Made by a program: the position numbers and the translations under genes. The notes under the pieces are model-generated. The model had not been told where the DNA came from, did no database searches, and was given only the letters and a program-made list of their open reading frames with translations. Below, piece after piece: positions 7,854-16,586 of a stretch of DNA of 43,683 nt. The stretch lies in assembly GCA_045617725.1 (NCBI GenBank), contig JAZLJD010000010.1:1-43683 (forward strand), read 5' to 3'. Source of the DNA: JAZLJD01 sp045617725 (GTDB lineage Bacteria; Bacillota; Clostridia; Lachnospirales; Lachnospiraceae). How positions within the stretch are numbered: the first letter of the stretch is position 1; each line of letters begins with the position of its first letter.

Positions 7854-10271
7854 ATGAAATTGCGAAAAAGCGTGATATCTGCCTGCATGGCTACGGTGAT
7901 GACCTTTTCTATGCTGCTTGCCGGATGCGGAAATGATGCGGGCGTGTCACCGGATAACACTACGAACCCTAAGGTGAGTGCTACGGAGGAGGTGCCGGCT
8001 GACGGACATTATGTGGAGCTTGCAGTCAATGTTTACTACAACGATGCAGACCATAACTATTATGCAAACGAAGCCGGAAGTGAGCACATTATTGTTACAA
8101 AGGACGGTCAGTACAGCGTGTCCTTTGACTGTGATACGGACCTTTCGGATGCAGCTGTGGCGGCAGGAGTAAATTCTCTTAATAATCTGACCGCTATTTA
8201 TTTACTTGATATGGGCTCTGCGGAAGGAAAGCAGTCCCCGATTACCGCAGCTCAGATTCGTTACGATTCCGTGGAAGTGGACGGTACTAAGCTTACCGTA
8301 ACGCAAACGGAATCCAAGTCTGCCATCAAGAGCTCAGGCATTTTTGATACCAACGACCCGATCAATGCATGGGACGGATCCTGCGTTTCGGAAGTTGATT
8401 CCGATACTGCGACCCATGTGGCTAATTTCTCTACCGTAACAGACCCCAAAAAGATTACTATTACCTTTACCATATCAGGAATCGAGTGGGAGAAACCTGC
8501 AGTAGCAGAACCCACAAAGGCTCCGATTGTTGTGGATGGCAAAAACGGCGCGAAATTTTCGGATATGAATTTTAAGAATATGACCGCTTTGGAAGTTAGC
8601 AAGTATATGGGCAACGGCATTAACCTTGGAAATACCATGGAAGCAACTCTTTCCGGGGCAAATCCGAAGACAACCAAGGTTTCTTCCTTTGAAACTGCCT
8701 GGGGACAGCCCATTACGACACCCGAAATGATTCAGGGCATGAAGAGTAACGGCTTTGATACCCTGCGTATTCCGGTAGCATGGGCGAACTGCATTGACTA
8801 TAAGAACGGTGATTTCACCCTTCGTACGGACTTATTAGACCGTATCGGAGAGATTGTAAATTATGCACTGGATGCAGAGATGTTCGTTATTGTGAACGAT
8901 CACTGGGATTCCGGTTGGTGGTCCATGTTCGGCTCTTCCGACCAGGCTACCGTTGATACCGCATGGACGCTTTACGAAGAAATGTGGAAGCAGATTGCGG
9001 ATTACTTTAAGGATTACCCCGATATGCTTATTTTCGAATCGGCCAATGAACAGCTGGGCGATGACCTAAACAATAACAGCAACTGTCCGACCTCCGGTTC
9101 CCTTACGAAAGACGATCAGTATCGTCTGACGAATGAAATTAACCAGAAGTTTGTGGATATCGTTCGTGCTTCCGGCGGTAATAATACGGATCGTTTCCTT
9201 CTGCTTGCAGGATACAATACCAATATTGACAATACCTGTGATGCAAGATTTAAGATGCCGGAAGATACTGCGACTTCTAAGCTGTTCCTATCCGTTCACT
9301 ACTACAATCCTTGGAGCTATTGCGGTGACAAGCAGGCTGAAACGGAAGAGGAAGCACAGACCTGCTATGCACGATGGGGCATCAAGAACGACTTCAGTGT
9401 TATGGAGGAATGCCTTGAGAAGATGACGAAATTTACCGATCAGGGCTATGGTATCATTATCGGCGAGTACGGTGCACTACCGGTTTATCTGAATTCAACC
9501 AAGACGAGTCTTGCACTTGAAAATTCGGATGTATATACCGCTTATTTACTGGATTTATGTGAAATTTACAACTATATTCCTGTTTTGTGGGCAACCAATG
9601 ATTCCTACAACAAGAATACACTCAAGATGCTTACGGATGAACTTGCTTTTGTTTTCTCAGAACACAGATATGAGAAGCAGGCTGCGGCCGGAGATGCATG
9701 GATTGATATGCTTAAAGAGGAGATGGCCGGTTATGTGGAAGCAGCACCCGATCATTTCGAAGTGGGTGGTGAAACCTTCACCAATACCGAACCCGTAGCT
9801 TATATTATGTGGAGCGGTGGTGCCGGCTCCTACAATGTGGGCGATACCTACACCCCGAACGACTGTGCCGCAAGTATCATTCCTCATGATGTAGTGGTCA
9901 CAGGAGCGGGAGAGTATTCCGTAGGACTTGACTTTACGAATGGAAATGACGGACTTTCTTTTGGCGCCCTTGCTTTAAATGCAGGCGAGGATAATTTCCC
10001 GGGATGCATTCTGGACATTAAGTCGGTGATTGTGAAAGATAAAGACGGAAACGAGACGCAGCTTAAGCTGATCCGCCTTCCGTACACCAGTTCCGATGAT
10101 AAGCATTGTACCCGCGTGAACTTAATTAATGAGTGGGTCAGCCAGGTGCCCGACGATGCCAGAAATAAGCAAAATGTGCTGGGCGATATTGCAGGACCCG
10201 TTATCCTTGATAAACAGGACCTTGTAGGCATTTACAACATTACCATTAATTTTGAACTGATAGAAAAGTAA
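7854..10271 (+). CDS. GH5 endoglucanase (cellulase-like) lipoprotein with flanking binding-type domains
   Basis: 805 residues. The signal peptide ends in MLLAGC, a good lipobox, so the enzyme is attached to the outer face of the membrane. Residues about 40-215 form a beta-rich domain of unknown family. A GH5 barrel follows at roughly 235-635: GNGINLGNTMEA, then GFDTLRIPVAWANC, then IVNDHWDSGWW. The acid/base is Glu399 (ESANEQLG) and the nucleophile Glu538 (IIGEYGALP). A second beta-rich domain occupies about 660-805. The flanking domains look alike and resemble the repeats of the next gene. Substrate is probably a beta-1,4-glucan such as cellulose, xyloglucan or glucomannan. I start at the ATG at 7854 because AGGAGAAG lies 6 bases upstream; an earlier in-frame ATG at 7791 overlaps the -10 and has no ribosome binding site. 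A strong terminator follows. Confidence 0.92.
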   Translation: MKLRKSVISACMATVMTFSMLLAGCGNDAGVSPDNTTNPKVSATEEVPADGHYVELAVNVYYNDADHNYYANEAGSEHIIVTKDGQYSVSFDCDTDLSDAAVAAGVNSLNNLTAIYLLDMGSAEGKQSPITAAQIRYDSVEVDGTKLTVTQTESKSAIKSSGIFDTNDPINAWDGSCVSEVDSDTATHVANFSTVTDPKKITITFTISGIEWEKPAVAEPTKAPIVVDGKNGAKFSDMNFKNMTALEVSKYMGNGINLGNTMEATLSGANPKTTKVSSFETAWGQPITTPEMIQGMKSNGFDTLRIPVAWANCIDYKNGDFTLRTDLLDRIGEIVNYALDAEMFVIVNDHWDSGWWSMFGSSDQATVDTAWTLYEEMWKQIADYFKDYPDMLIFESANEQLGDDLNNNSNCPTSGSLTKDDQYRLTNEINQKFVDIVRASGGNNTDRFLLLAGYNTNIDNTCDARFKMPEDTATSKLFLSVHYYNPWSYCGDKQAETEEEAQTCYARWGIKNDFSVMEECLEKMTKFTDQGYGIIIGEYGALPVYLNSTKTSLALENSDVYTAYLLDLCEIYNYIPVLWATNDSYNKNTLKMLTDELAFVFSEHRYEKQAAAGDAWIDMLKEEMAGYVEAAPDHFEVGGETFTNTEPVAYIMWSGGAGSYNVGDTYTPNDCAASIIPHDVVVTGAGEYSVGLDFTNGNDGLSFGALALNAGEDNFPGCILDIKSVIVKDKDGNETQLKLIRLPYTSSDDKHCTRVNLINEWVSQVPDDARNKQNVLGDIAGPVILDKQDLVGIYNITINFELIEK

Positions 10272-10303
10272 TGCATTCATAATTAGATATTGAATACGTG
10301 AAG

Positions 10304-10337
10304 AATTAGTGCTTTCGAAAGGGAGCACTAATTTTTT
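10304..10337 (+). terminator. Intrinsic terminator after GH5 gene
   Basis: Perfect 10-bp stem AATTAGTGCT / AGCACTAATT (10304-10313 with 10324-10333) followed by T6. Confidence 0.9.
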
Positions 10338-10386
10338 GCGTATTTCAGGTAAAGTTTTGACAATGTTTGCTGTATTTTCCTTTTGT

Positions 10387-10403
10387 TATGATTGGTACGT
10401 ACC
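10387..10403 (+). promoter_or_regulatory. Candidate -10 and palindromic operator of surface-protein gene
   Basis: TATGAT at 10387-10392 is followed directly by the perfect palindrome GGTACGTACC at 10394-10403, about where transcription would start. The GH5 promoter has the same TATGAT and GTACGATAC a few bases downstream. A TTGACA at 10357-10362 is too far (24 bp) to be an ordinary -35. Confidence 0.4.
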
Positions 10404-10433
10404 AAAAAAATCACAAAGTCGAGGAGGACGACA

Positions 10434-12032
10434 ATGAAAAAGTTAAAGAGATTGCTCACTGCCGTATTGACAGGAGCACTGGTAATCACCTCCCTTTCCG
10501 TTACTGCATTTGCAGCTGAACCGAAGGTAGATGATACCGCAGAAACAATTATCAATCTGGAAACAGACTTCGCTGAAACGACTGAAGTTACCTTTACCGT
10601 ATCCGGTCTTACCGCAGCTACCACAGCCAATGCATTCTGGGCAGCCGCAGACTGGTCCTGGAGCCCCGATCCTCAGCCCTCTGTAGAAGTTCCCGGAGAC
10701 GGAACTTACTCTTTAAAGGCTGAAGGCTGCTCCGGTAAAGTCGGTGTATTCGTTGTTGATATGAAAGTGGCAGATGCTGCTTACGACGTCAACGATACCG
10801 ATTATGTAATTTCCGACGTTAAGGTTAACGGCGAAAACGTTAAGTTCATCTATGGGGATCTTGAAGAGAATGGAAACCTTCGCCTTGAAATCTACAACCA
10901 GTACGGCAAAACCGCGAACGGAATGCCCGAAATCGCAGATTCCAGCGCTTTACCTTATGTAGTTGATGCTACTGCAGGCAAAGAAGTGACGCTTGATACG
11001 GATTTTGCTGAGAATACCGAAGTTACCTTCACGGTGGAAGGTCTTACCGCTGAAACCACTGCCAATGCATTCTGGGCATCTGCAGACTGGTCCTTTAGCC
11101 CCGATCCTCAGCCCTCTTGTGCAGTACCCGGAGACGGTACATACACCTTGTCCGCTGAAGGATGTTCCGGAAAAGCCGGTGTATTCGTTGTTGATATGAA
11201 AGTAGCAGATAGTGCTTACAACGTACATGACACCAATTACAAGATTTCCGATGTTAAGGTAAACGGCGAAGCTGTTAACTTTATTTACGGCGATCTTGAA
11301 GAGAACGGAAATCTCCGCCTTGAAATCTTTAATCAGTATGGTAAAACCGCAGGTGGCTTTGAAGCATTACTTGCAGGTCCTCAGGAAGAAGAGGAACCCT
11401 TCGTTCCCGTTGATCCCGTAACCGTATTCCCTGCTGATGTTAAGTATGGCAATGCTCCCGGAGCATTACCCGATGCTGTATACACCGTAACCACCGATAC
11501 CATGTATGTAACCTTTAAGATTGCTTACAAGGCAGTTGATGACGGTTCCGGTATTCAGGGTGCTTTCAACGATTACTGTGCAAACGGTATCTGCGTAACC
11601 AACCCGGACGGAAGCCAGAGATTCTACGCTTTCGGTGGCAAGGAAGTTACCTGGGACGTAACGGTGGCAGGTTCTGAGGAGCCCGAAGTAATGGGTGGTG
11701 CAAACAACGCAAACGGACAGTACTTTGTTGTTAGCCCCGATGGTACTCTTGAGCAGAAGATTTTAGTTGATGGTATCGGTACAACCATCGGTTTCTATGC
11801 TTTAGGCTGGGATACCTATGACGGAGTTCAGTATACCGTAGAAGTAATCGAAGGCGGTCAGGAGGCAGCTGCTGCAACTCCCGCACCCGCTGATACGCAG
11901 GCAGCAACCACTGCACCCGCAGAAGCACCTGCTGAGGGCATCAACCCTATCGTTTGGGTTATCATCGCTGTTGCAGCTGTAGCTGTAATCGCTTGTGTTG
12001 TAGTAGTTGTTGTGAAGAAAAAGAAGAACTGA
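10434..12032 (+). CDS. Membrane-anchored extracellular protein with two tandem repeat domains
   Basis: 532 residues. It has a classical signal peptide (KKLKRLLTAVLTGALVITSL, cleavage near AFA-AE). Two tandem repeats of about 125 residues follow, at about 33-165 and 181-305, highly similar to each other; each carries TEVTFTVxGLTAxTTANAFW, then ADWSxSPDPQPS, then PGDGTY, GVFVVDMKVAD and LEENGNLRLEI. A third beta-rich domain (about 330-480), an Ala/Pro/Thr linker, a C-terminal helix (INPIVWVIIAVAAVAVIACV) and KKKKN finish it. The topology is type I: exported and held by the C-terminal helix. Trp-rich conserved loops and position between a cellulase and a sugar transporter suggest glycan capture at the surface, but I recognise no named family. 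Codon choice is strongly biased, consistent with high expression. The ATG at 10434 has GAGGAGG upstream. Confidence 0.85.
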   Translation: MKKLKRLLTAVLTGALVITSLSVTAFAAEPKVDDTAETIINLETDFAETTEVTFTVSGLTAATTANAFWAAADWSWSPDPQPSVEVPGDGTYSLKAEGCSGKVGVFVVDMKVADAAYDVNDTDYVISDVKVNGENVKFIYGDLEENGNLRLEIYNQYGKTANGMPEIADSSALPYVVDATAGKEVTLDTDFAENTEVTFTVEGLTAETTANAFWASADWSFSPDPQPSCAVPGDGTYTLSAEGCSGKAGVFVVDMKVADSAYNVHDTNYKISDVKVNGEAVNFIYGDLEENGNLRLEIFNQYGKTAGGFEALLAGPQEEEEPFVPVDPVTVFPADVKYGNAPGALPDAVYTVTTDTMYVTFKIAYKAVDDGSGIQGAFNDYCANGICVTNPDGSQRFYAFGGKEVTWDVTVAGSEEPEVMGGANNANGQYFVVSPDGTLEQKILVDGIGTTIGFYALGWDTYDGVQYTVEVIEGGQEAAAATPAPADTQAATTAPAEAPAEGINPIVWVIIAVAAVAVIACVVVVVVKKKKN

Positions 12033-12064
12033 TAAATAGAGCTTCTTTCAAGAAATTACAGAGT

Positions 12065-12094
12065 CCCCTCCATGCAAGTGGAGGGGGCTTTTGA
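12065..12094 (+). terminator. GC-rich hairpin between surface-protein and permease genes
   Basis: Stem CCCCTCCA / TGGAGGGG (12065-12072 with 12079-12086), then GGCTTTTG. It lies in the 74-bp gap before the first permease. It probably terminates most transcripts of the surface protein while letting some continue into the transporter genes. Confidence 0.7.
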
Positions 12095-12106
12095 AAAGAG
12101 GTTGGC

Positions 12107-13558
12107 ATGAATAAACAAACTTCAAACAAAAAAATAATTGCAGAAGTTCCCTATTGGTTCATAAGAATTGCCGCATTACTTTCATTGGTAATGATTTTCT
12201 TCCCTTCCATGAACGCCGCACGTGTTTCAGCCAAAATCAGCAAGAATCTGTCTGTATTCACAACCGCGGTTTCCTGGGACAGTTTGGTTAATGATGTTAA
12301 GTTCTATTTGCGTGTAGAACAATTACCGGCGAATGCGTTTCACGGCCTGCAGACCGGATCGATTGTACTGTTAATCGGTATTGCTTTGGCAGGTGTTGCA
12401 GCATGTATGTCACTCGGTAACAACAAGATGCGAAAGCTGGGACTTCCAATCGGAATTGCCGGTTCCGCAGTAGAAATTGTTGGTTTATTGCTTGTTTACA
12501 GTTTAGGCTATCAGGGACTTTTGAATGCAACCGTCAATACCGACCTGTTTGATACGGTCGCACCTTCCATACCTTTGGGATTCTGGATGTACGGTATCAT
12601 GGCGATTGTGTACTTACTTGCATCTTTTGCAATGTTGTTCCTGTTGCCAAAAACGACGGAAGAGAAGTTTGAGATGAAATCGCAGTATAAGCTGTTTTTA
12701 ATCTTGCTTCCGTTCCTAATTCTTGTTTTCATTTTCTCCTATTTACCGTTGTACGGCTGGAGATATGCATTTTTTGATTATTCCATCGGCGATGATTTGG
12801 ATTTCAACAAATTCGTCGGTCTTAAATGGTTTAAAACCCTGATTGCAGATCAGGCTACAAGAGCAAACGTAATTAAGGTGCTTCGTAATACCCTGGTTAT
12901 GTCCGGCCTTGGTATTCTTACCAGCTGGTTGCCTATGGCATTTGCAATTTTCTTAACAGAGATAAAAACAGGTTGGTTCAAGAGAATTGTACAGGTATTC
13001 ACGACGATTCCCAACTTCGTATCCTGGGTACTCGTATACTCTTTGGCACTGGCCTTATTCAATACAGACGGTTTGGTAAATAACATCTTAGGAACCCACA
13101 CCAATTTCCTTTTGGAGGGACCTGAGTACACATGGCTTAAGATGTGGCTCTGGGGAACCTGGAAAGGAATCGGCTGGTCGGCAATTATCTATATTGCGGG
13201 CATTTCGGGTATTTCCAAAGAGCTTTACGAAGCCGCAACCGTTGATGGGGCAGGCCGATTCCAGAAGATGTGGCATGTAACCGTTCCGGGACTGATTCCT
13301 ACTTTCTTTGTATTACTGCTTATGGGTATCGGTAACATCCTGTCAAACGGTATGGACCAGTACCTCGTATTCAGTAACAACAAGAATATGGACTTCATCA
13401 ATGTCCTTGACCTTTATGTTTATAACTTAGGACTCGGTGATGCGGACTTTGTTCCTCTTTCCACGGTTATAAGTATGACGAAATCCTTAATAAGCGTCGT
13501 GCTTCTTTTCCTCGCGAACGGCGTTTCCAAGCTGATCCGCGGCGAAAGCATTATGTAA
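12107..13558 (+). CDS. CUT1-type sugar ABC transporter permease (LplB-like) with N-terminal extension
   Basis: 483 residues; LplB-type permeases are usually about 300. Residues about 195-483 form the normal permease core, beginning KLFLILLPFLILVFIFSYLPLYGWRYAFFDY and containing the ATPase-contact EAA motif KELYEAATVDGAGRFQKMWHVTVPG. The first ~190 residues add four predicted helices (about 17-36, 83-103, 113-137, 155-180) with a loop between the first two. Together with the next gene it would form the membrane channel for oligosaccharide import. No ATPase gene is nearby, as is common for CUT1 systems that share an MsmX-type ATPase. The ATG follows AGAGG. The second permease starts 14 bp after the stop. 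Confidence 0.9.
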   Translation: MNKQTSNKKIIAEVPYWFIRIAALLSLVMIFFPSMNAARVSAKISKNLSVFTTAVSWDSLVNDVKFYLRVEQLPANAFHGLQTGSIVLLIGIALAGVAACMSLGNNKMRKLGLPIGIAGSAVEIVGLLLVYSLGYQGLLNATVNTDLFDTVAPSIPLGFWMYGIMAIVYLLASFAMLFLLPKTTEEKFEMKSQYKLFLILLPFLILVFIFSYLPLYGWRYAFFDYSIGDDLDFNKFVGLKWFKTLIADQATRANVIKVLRNTLVMSGLGILTSWLPMAFAIFLTEIKTGWFKRIVQVFTTIPNFVSWVLVYSLALALFNTDGLVNNILGTHTNFLLEGPEYTWLKMWLWGTWKGIGWSAIIYIAGISGISKELYEAATVDGAGRFQKMWHVTVPGLIPTFFVLLLMGIGNILSNGMDQYLVFSNNKNMDFINVLDLYVYNLGLGDADFVPLSTVISMTKSLISVVLLFLANGVSKLIRGESIM

Positions 13559-13572
13559 GGAGGTGAGTACTT

Positions 13573-14541
13573 ATGGCAAATATGACTGAGCAGGCGAAGG
13601 CCGAGCTGAAGGCTGAAAAAGAGTATAACAAAACACATAAGCGACTCTACAGACTTACGGCGAAGGACATCATCTTCAATATTTTTAACTACTTGATTTT
13701 TGGCATATTTACACTGGCGTGTATTTTCCCGTTCTACTACATTTTTATCAACACGATTTCAGATCCCATTAATGTAGCTTCCGGAAAAGTAACCTTCCTT
13801 CCGGCAGGATTTTCCATTGCGAGCTACATGCAGGTATTCAAGCTTCCGACAATGGGGCAGGCCTTTCTGATTACAACCCTTCGTACCGTATTGGCTACGG
13901 GACTTATGGTTTTGGCCAGCGGTATCGTGGGATACTTAATGACCAAGAAGGAACTTTGGAAAAAGAAAATCTGGTACAGACTTTTGGTCGCTACCATGTA
14001 CTTCAATGCAGGTATTATTCCCTGGTACATGAACATGAGTATGCTGGGTCTTACCAATAACTTTATGGCTTACATCATTCCTGCCATTGTGGCTCCGTAT
14101 AACATCATTCTGGTAAAAACCTACATCGAATCCATTCCGGCTGAACTGGAGGAGAGTGCATTTATCGATGGTGCAAGCTACTACAAGATTTTTACAAAGA
14201 TTATCTGGCCGCTTTCCAAACCGATTATTGCAACCATTACGATTTTCGGCGCGGTAGGAAACTGGAACTCCTTCCAGGATTCCTACATTCTGATGAAGGC
14301 CTCACCCAATTTGTGGACCTTGCAGCATCGTTTATACGATTACCTAAACTATGCTGCCAACCTCGGAAAGAACGTGTCTTCGGGCGGAACGATTACCGCT
14401 GCCGACCAGGCTATGCTCGATAACATCGCAGTTTTGAAGTACACGGTTTCCATGGTAAGTATAATTCCAATCCTCATCGTATATCCGTTCATGCAGAGAT
14501 ACTTTGAGGAAGGAATTATGTTAGGGGCCGTAAAAGGCTAA
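13573..14541 (+). CDS. CUT1-type sugar ABC transporter permease (YtcP-like)
   Basis: 322 residues with six predicted helices, the standard size for the second CUT1 permease. The EAA motif is present as PAELEESAFIDGASYYKIFTKIIWPLSKP, and the N-terminal part reads FTLACIFPFYYIFINTISDP, typical of the YtcP group. It pairs with the preceding LplB-like permease. A very strong AAGGAGGTGAG lies just upstream of the ATG, overlapping the end of the previous gene's stop region, which supports tight co-expression. The solute-binding protein gene follows 55 bp later. Confidence 0.93.
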   Translation: MANMTEQAKAELKAEKEYNKTHKRLYRLTAKDIIFNIFNYLIFGIFTLACIFPFYYIFINTISDPINVASGKVTFLPAGFSIASYMQVFKLPTMGQAFLITTLRTVLATGLMVLASGIVGYLMTKKELWKKKIWYRLLVATMYFNAGIIPWYMNMSMLGLTNNFMAYIIPAIVAPYNIILVKTYIESIPAELEESAFIDGASYYKIFTKIIWPLSKPIIATITIFGAVGNWNSFQDSYILMKASPNLWTLQHRLYDYLNYAANLGKNVSSGGTITAADQAMLDNIAVLKYTVSMVSIIPILIVYPFMQRYFEEGIMLGAVKG

Positions 14542-14596
14542 GCATGTGAAGTCCCGAATAAATTCGGAGCTTTCAGATATGATAAGGAGGAAAAAA

Positions 14597-16507
14597 ATGA
14601 AAAGCAAGTTTTTAAGAAAAGCGTCCGCAATGGTTCTTGCATTAACGATGACAGCAAGCGTTGCATTGCTGGGCGGATGCGGAAGTAATTCCGGAAGTGG
14701 CGGTGATGCCGCAGTTCAAAGGGATCCCGTTCAGCTCGATGTAGTTTCCTGCAGAGCCAATTTCGCAGGTATTCAGGGCGGATGGTTTGGCCAGATGCTG
14801 GCTGATAAGTTCGGCGTTACTTTAAACATTATCAAAGGAGATGAGGTAACGCTGGCAGTTAATCTTCAGAGCGGCGACATGGGTGACATCATTGTTTGGG
14901 GCGCAGGTGGTGATACTTATGAGAAGGCTGCAGAGAAAGGTTACTTACTGGAGTTCTCCGACAGCATTCTTGATACGTATGCACCTTACGTAAAAGAGAA
15001 TTGCCAGGTTAACTTAAATGCAATGAAGAAGTATGCAGCCGATGGTAAGGCTTATGCTCTTGCAGGAGGGGTATCTACTACCGCAGACGGTATTGAGAAC
15101 TTCTTCTATAACTGGGATATCCGCTGGGATCTTTATGAAAAAGCAGGTTCCCCGGAAATCAATACGCTGGATGACCTTTACAATTTGTTCGTAAAGATGA
15201 AGGAGGTTTATCCTACCAATGCGAACGGTCAGGAAACCTACGCAATGAGCTTATGGCCGGACTGGGACGGTGACATGGTTATGTATGCAAAGTGCCTTGC
15301 TCAGGCTTATTACGGCTTGGAAGGAGATTATGTTGCCGGACTTTATGACAATGAAGATGGTACATACTATGACATCCTTAACAAGAACGGTCCTTTCCTT
15401 GAAATGGTTCGTTTCTTAAATAAGTTATATCGTGCAGGTCTTCTGGATCCCAACTCATCCACACAGACCTATGATGAAGCTGTAAGTAAGGTAAAGGCTG
15501 ACCGAGTATTCTTCTCCTTATTTAACTATGCAGGCTCCATCGCTTATAATACCAAAGAGAATACTTCCGCCGGTAAAGGTATGTATTCCTTAGTTCCTAC
15601 CGAAGCAAATACCATCGTATACGGCTTGTCCGATTCCGGTCTTTCCAGCCAGGTATTCTCTGTAGGTTCCAACACGGAGTACCCGGATTTGGTTCTTGAG
15701 ATTCTTAACTGGATGTATACACCCGAAGGAAGACTTTCCACCGAGTACGGCCCCAAAGGTCTCTGCTGGGATTACGATGAAAACGGTAAGACCTACTTCA
15801 CCAAACTCGGTGCAGCTCTTCACAACGATCAGTCTTTGTTCTACGGTAACCTTTACTCCTATGTTGATGACGAAGGCACGGAGCACATTGTTGCCGAAAG
15901 CGCAGTAAGTGACGGTAAGTTCACCGCAGACGGAAAGAGCTATGATGCTACAATTTACTATGAGTTGCCCGATGAGTTTGCTGCGTACAACGGCATGCAG
16001 TTTAATCAGGGAACCAATGAGATGAACATCGTAACCTGGAGTGGTAACAGTATTAATCCTGAGTCCGGCGAGCGTTTCAACAGCGATTACTGGGCAAGTA
16101 CGATAGCTGCCAAGGCTACCAGCCAGATTGAACAGAATTGGATTGATTGGGCAAGCAAGCAGGCAGGAAAGCCTATTGCAGATGCCGAAAGCTACCTGCA
16201 GTCTACCGATTATGCAGTATACCTTACCATCCATGACAAGGCAGATAACATGCCTACCGACTTAAAGACAACCTACAAGCAGATTACCGGTGCCAAGAAT
16301 GCACTTGTATGTACAGGATGCTGGAATGCAATTCTCTCCTCCACAGAAGAAGAGTGCGAGAAATACATCGATGATATGATTGAGAAGGCCAATAAGTTCG
16401 GCTCCGACGGTAACACCAAGTCCTATGCGGATATTGTAGAGTGGGCAAAAGGACAGTGTGATGCCCGTTACAAAGCGGAACAGGATTATATCAAATCCCG
16501 TCAATAG
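14597..16507 (+). CDS. Extracellular solute-binding lipoprotein (CUT1 family), paralogue A
   Basis: 636 residues. Signal peptide with lipobox ALLGGC, then a Gly/Ser linker and a two-lobed binding protein: GIQGGWFGQMLADKFGVTL, PDWDGDMVMYAKC and LYRAGLLDPNS are hallmarks also found in the second binding protein of this locus (19042-20790). It would present oligosaccharides to the two permeases encoded directly upstream. The ATG at 14597 is chosen because AAGGAGG lies 6 bases upstream; an in-frame upstream GTG at 14546 has no such site and would extend the signal peptide unnaturally. A terminator-like hairpin follows, then the YesL-type gene. Confidence 0.93.
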   Translation: MKSKFLRKASAMVLALTMTASVALLGGCGSNSGSGGDAAVQRDPVQLDVVSCRANFAGIQGGWFGQMLADKFGVTLNIIKGDEVTLAVNLQSGDMGDIIVWGAGGDTYEKAAEKGYLLEFSDSILDTYAPYVKENCQVNLNAMKKYAADGKAYALAGGVSTTADGIENFFYNWDIRWDLYEKAGSPEINTLDDLYNLFVKMKEVYPTNANGQETYAMSLWPDWDGDMVMYAKCLAQAYYGLEGDYVAGLYDNEDGTYYDILNKNGPFLEMVRFLNKLYRAGLLDPNSSTQTYDEAVSKVKADRVFFSLFNYAGSIAYNTKENTSAGKGMYSLVPTEANTIVYGLSDSGLSSQVFSVGSNTEYPDLVLEILNWMYTPEGRLSTEYGPKGLCWDYDENGKTYFTKLGAALHNDQSLFYGNLYSYVDDEGTEHIVAESAVSDGKFTADGKSYDATIYYELPDEFAAYNGMQFNQGTNEMNIVTWSGNSINPESGERFNSDYWASTIAAKATSQIEQNWIDWASKQAGKPIADAESYLQSTDYAVYLTIHDKADNMPTDLKTTYKQITGAKNALVCTGCWNAILSSTEEECEKYIDDMIEKANKFGSDGNTKSYADIVEWAKGQCDARYKAEQDYIKSRQ

Positions 16508-16536
16508 AGTTGTATAATAGGTTTGGAATGATTTTG

Positions 16537-16571
16537 AAAGGGACTTTCGGATGACTCCGAAGGTCCCTTTG
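16537..16571 (+). terminator. Terminator/attenuator hairpin between binding protein and YesL-like gene
   Basis: Nested stem AAAGGGAC-T-TTCGGA / TCCGAA-G-GTCCCTTT (16537-16551 with 16556-16570). It ends in three Ts that are part of the stem, and the next gene starts 16 bp later, so partial read-through is likely. Confidence 0.65.
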
Positions 16572-16586
16572 TAAATGGAGAAATGT

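Noticed and set aside
10357..10362. TTGACA as the -35 of the surface-protein promoter
   Set aside because: It is 24 bp from the TATGAT -10, too far for a sigma-A promoter.
16575..16586. Upstream ATG as the start of the YesL-like gene
   Set aside because: No ribosome binding site before it, whereas TGGAG is correctly placed for the ATG at 16587.
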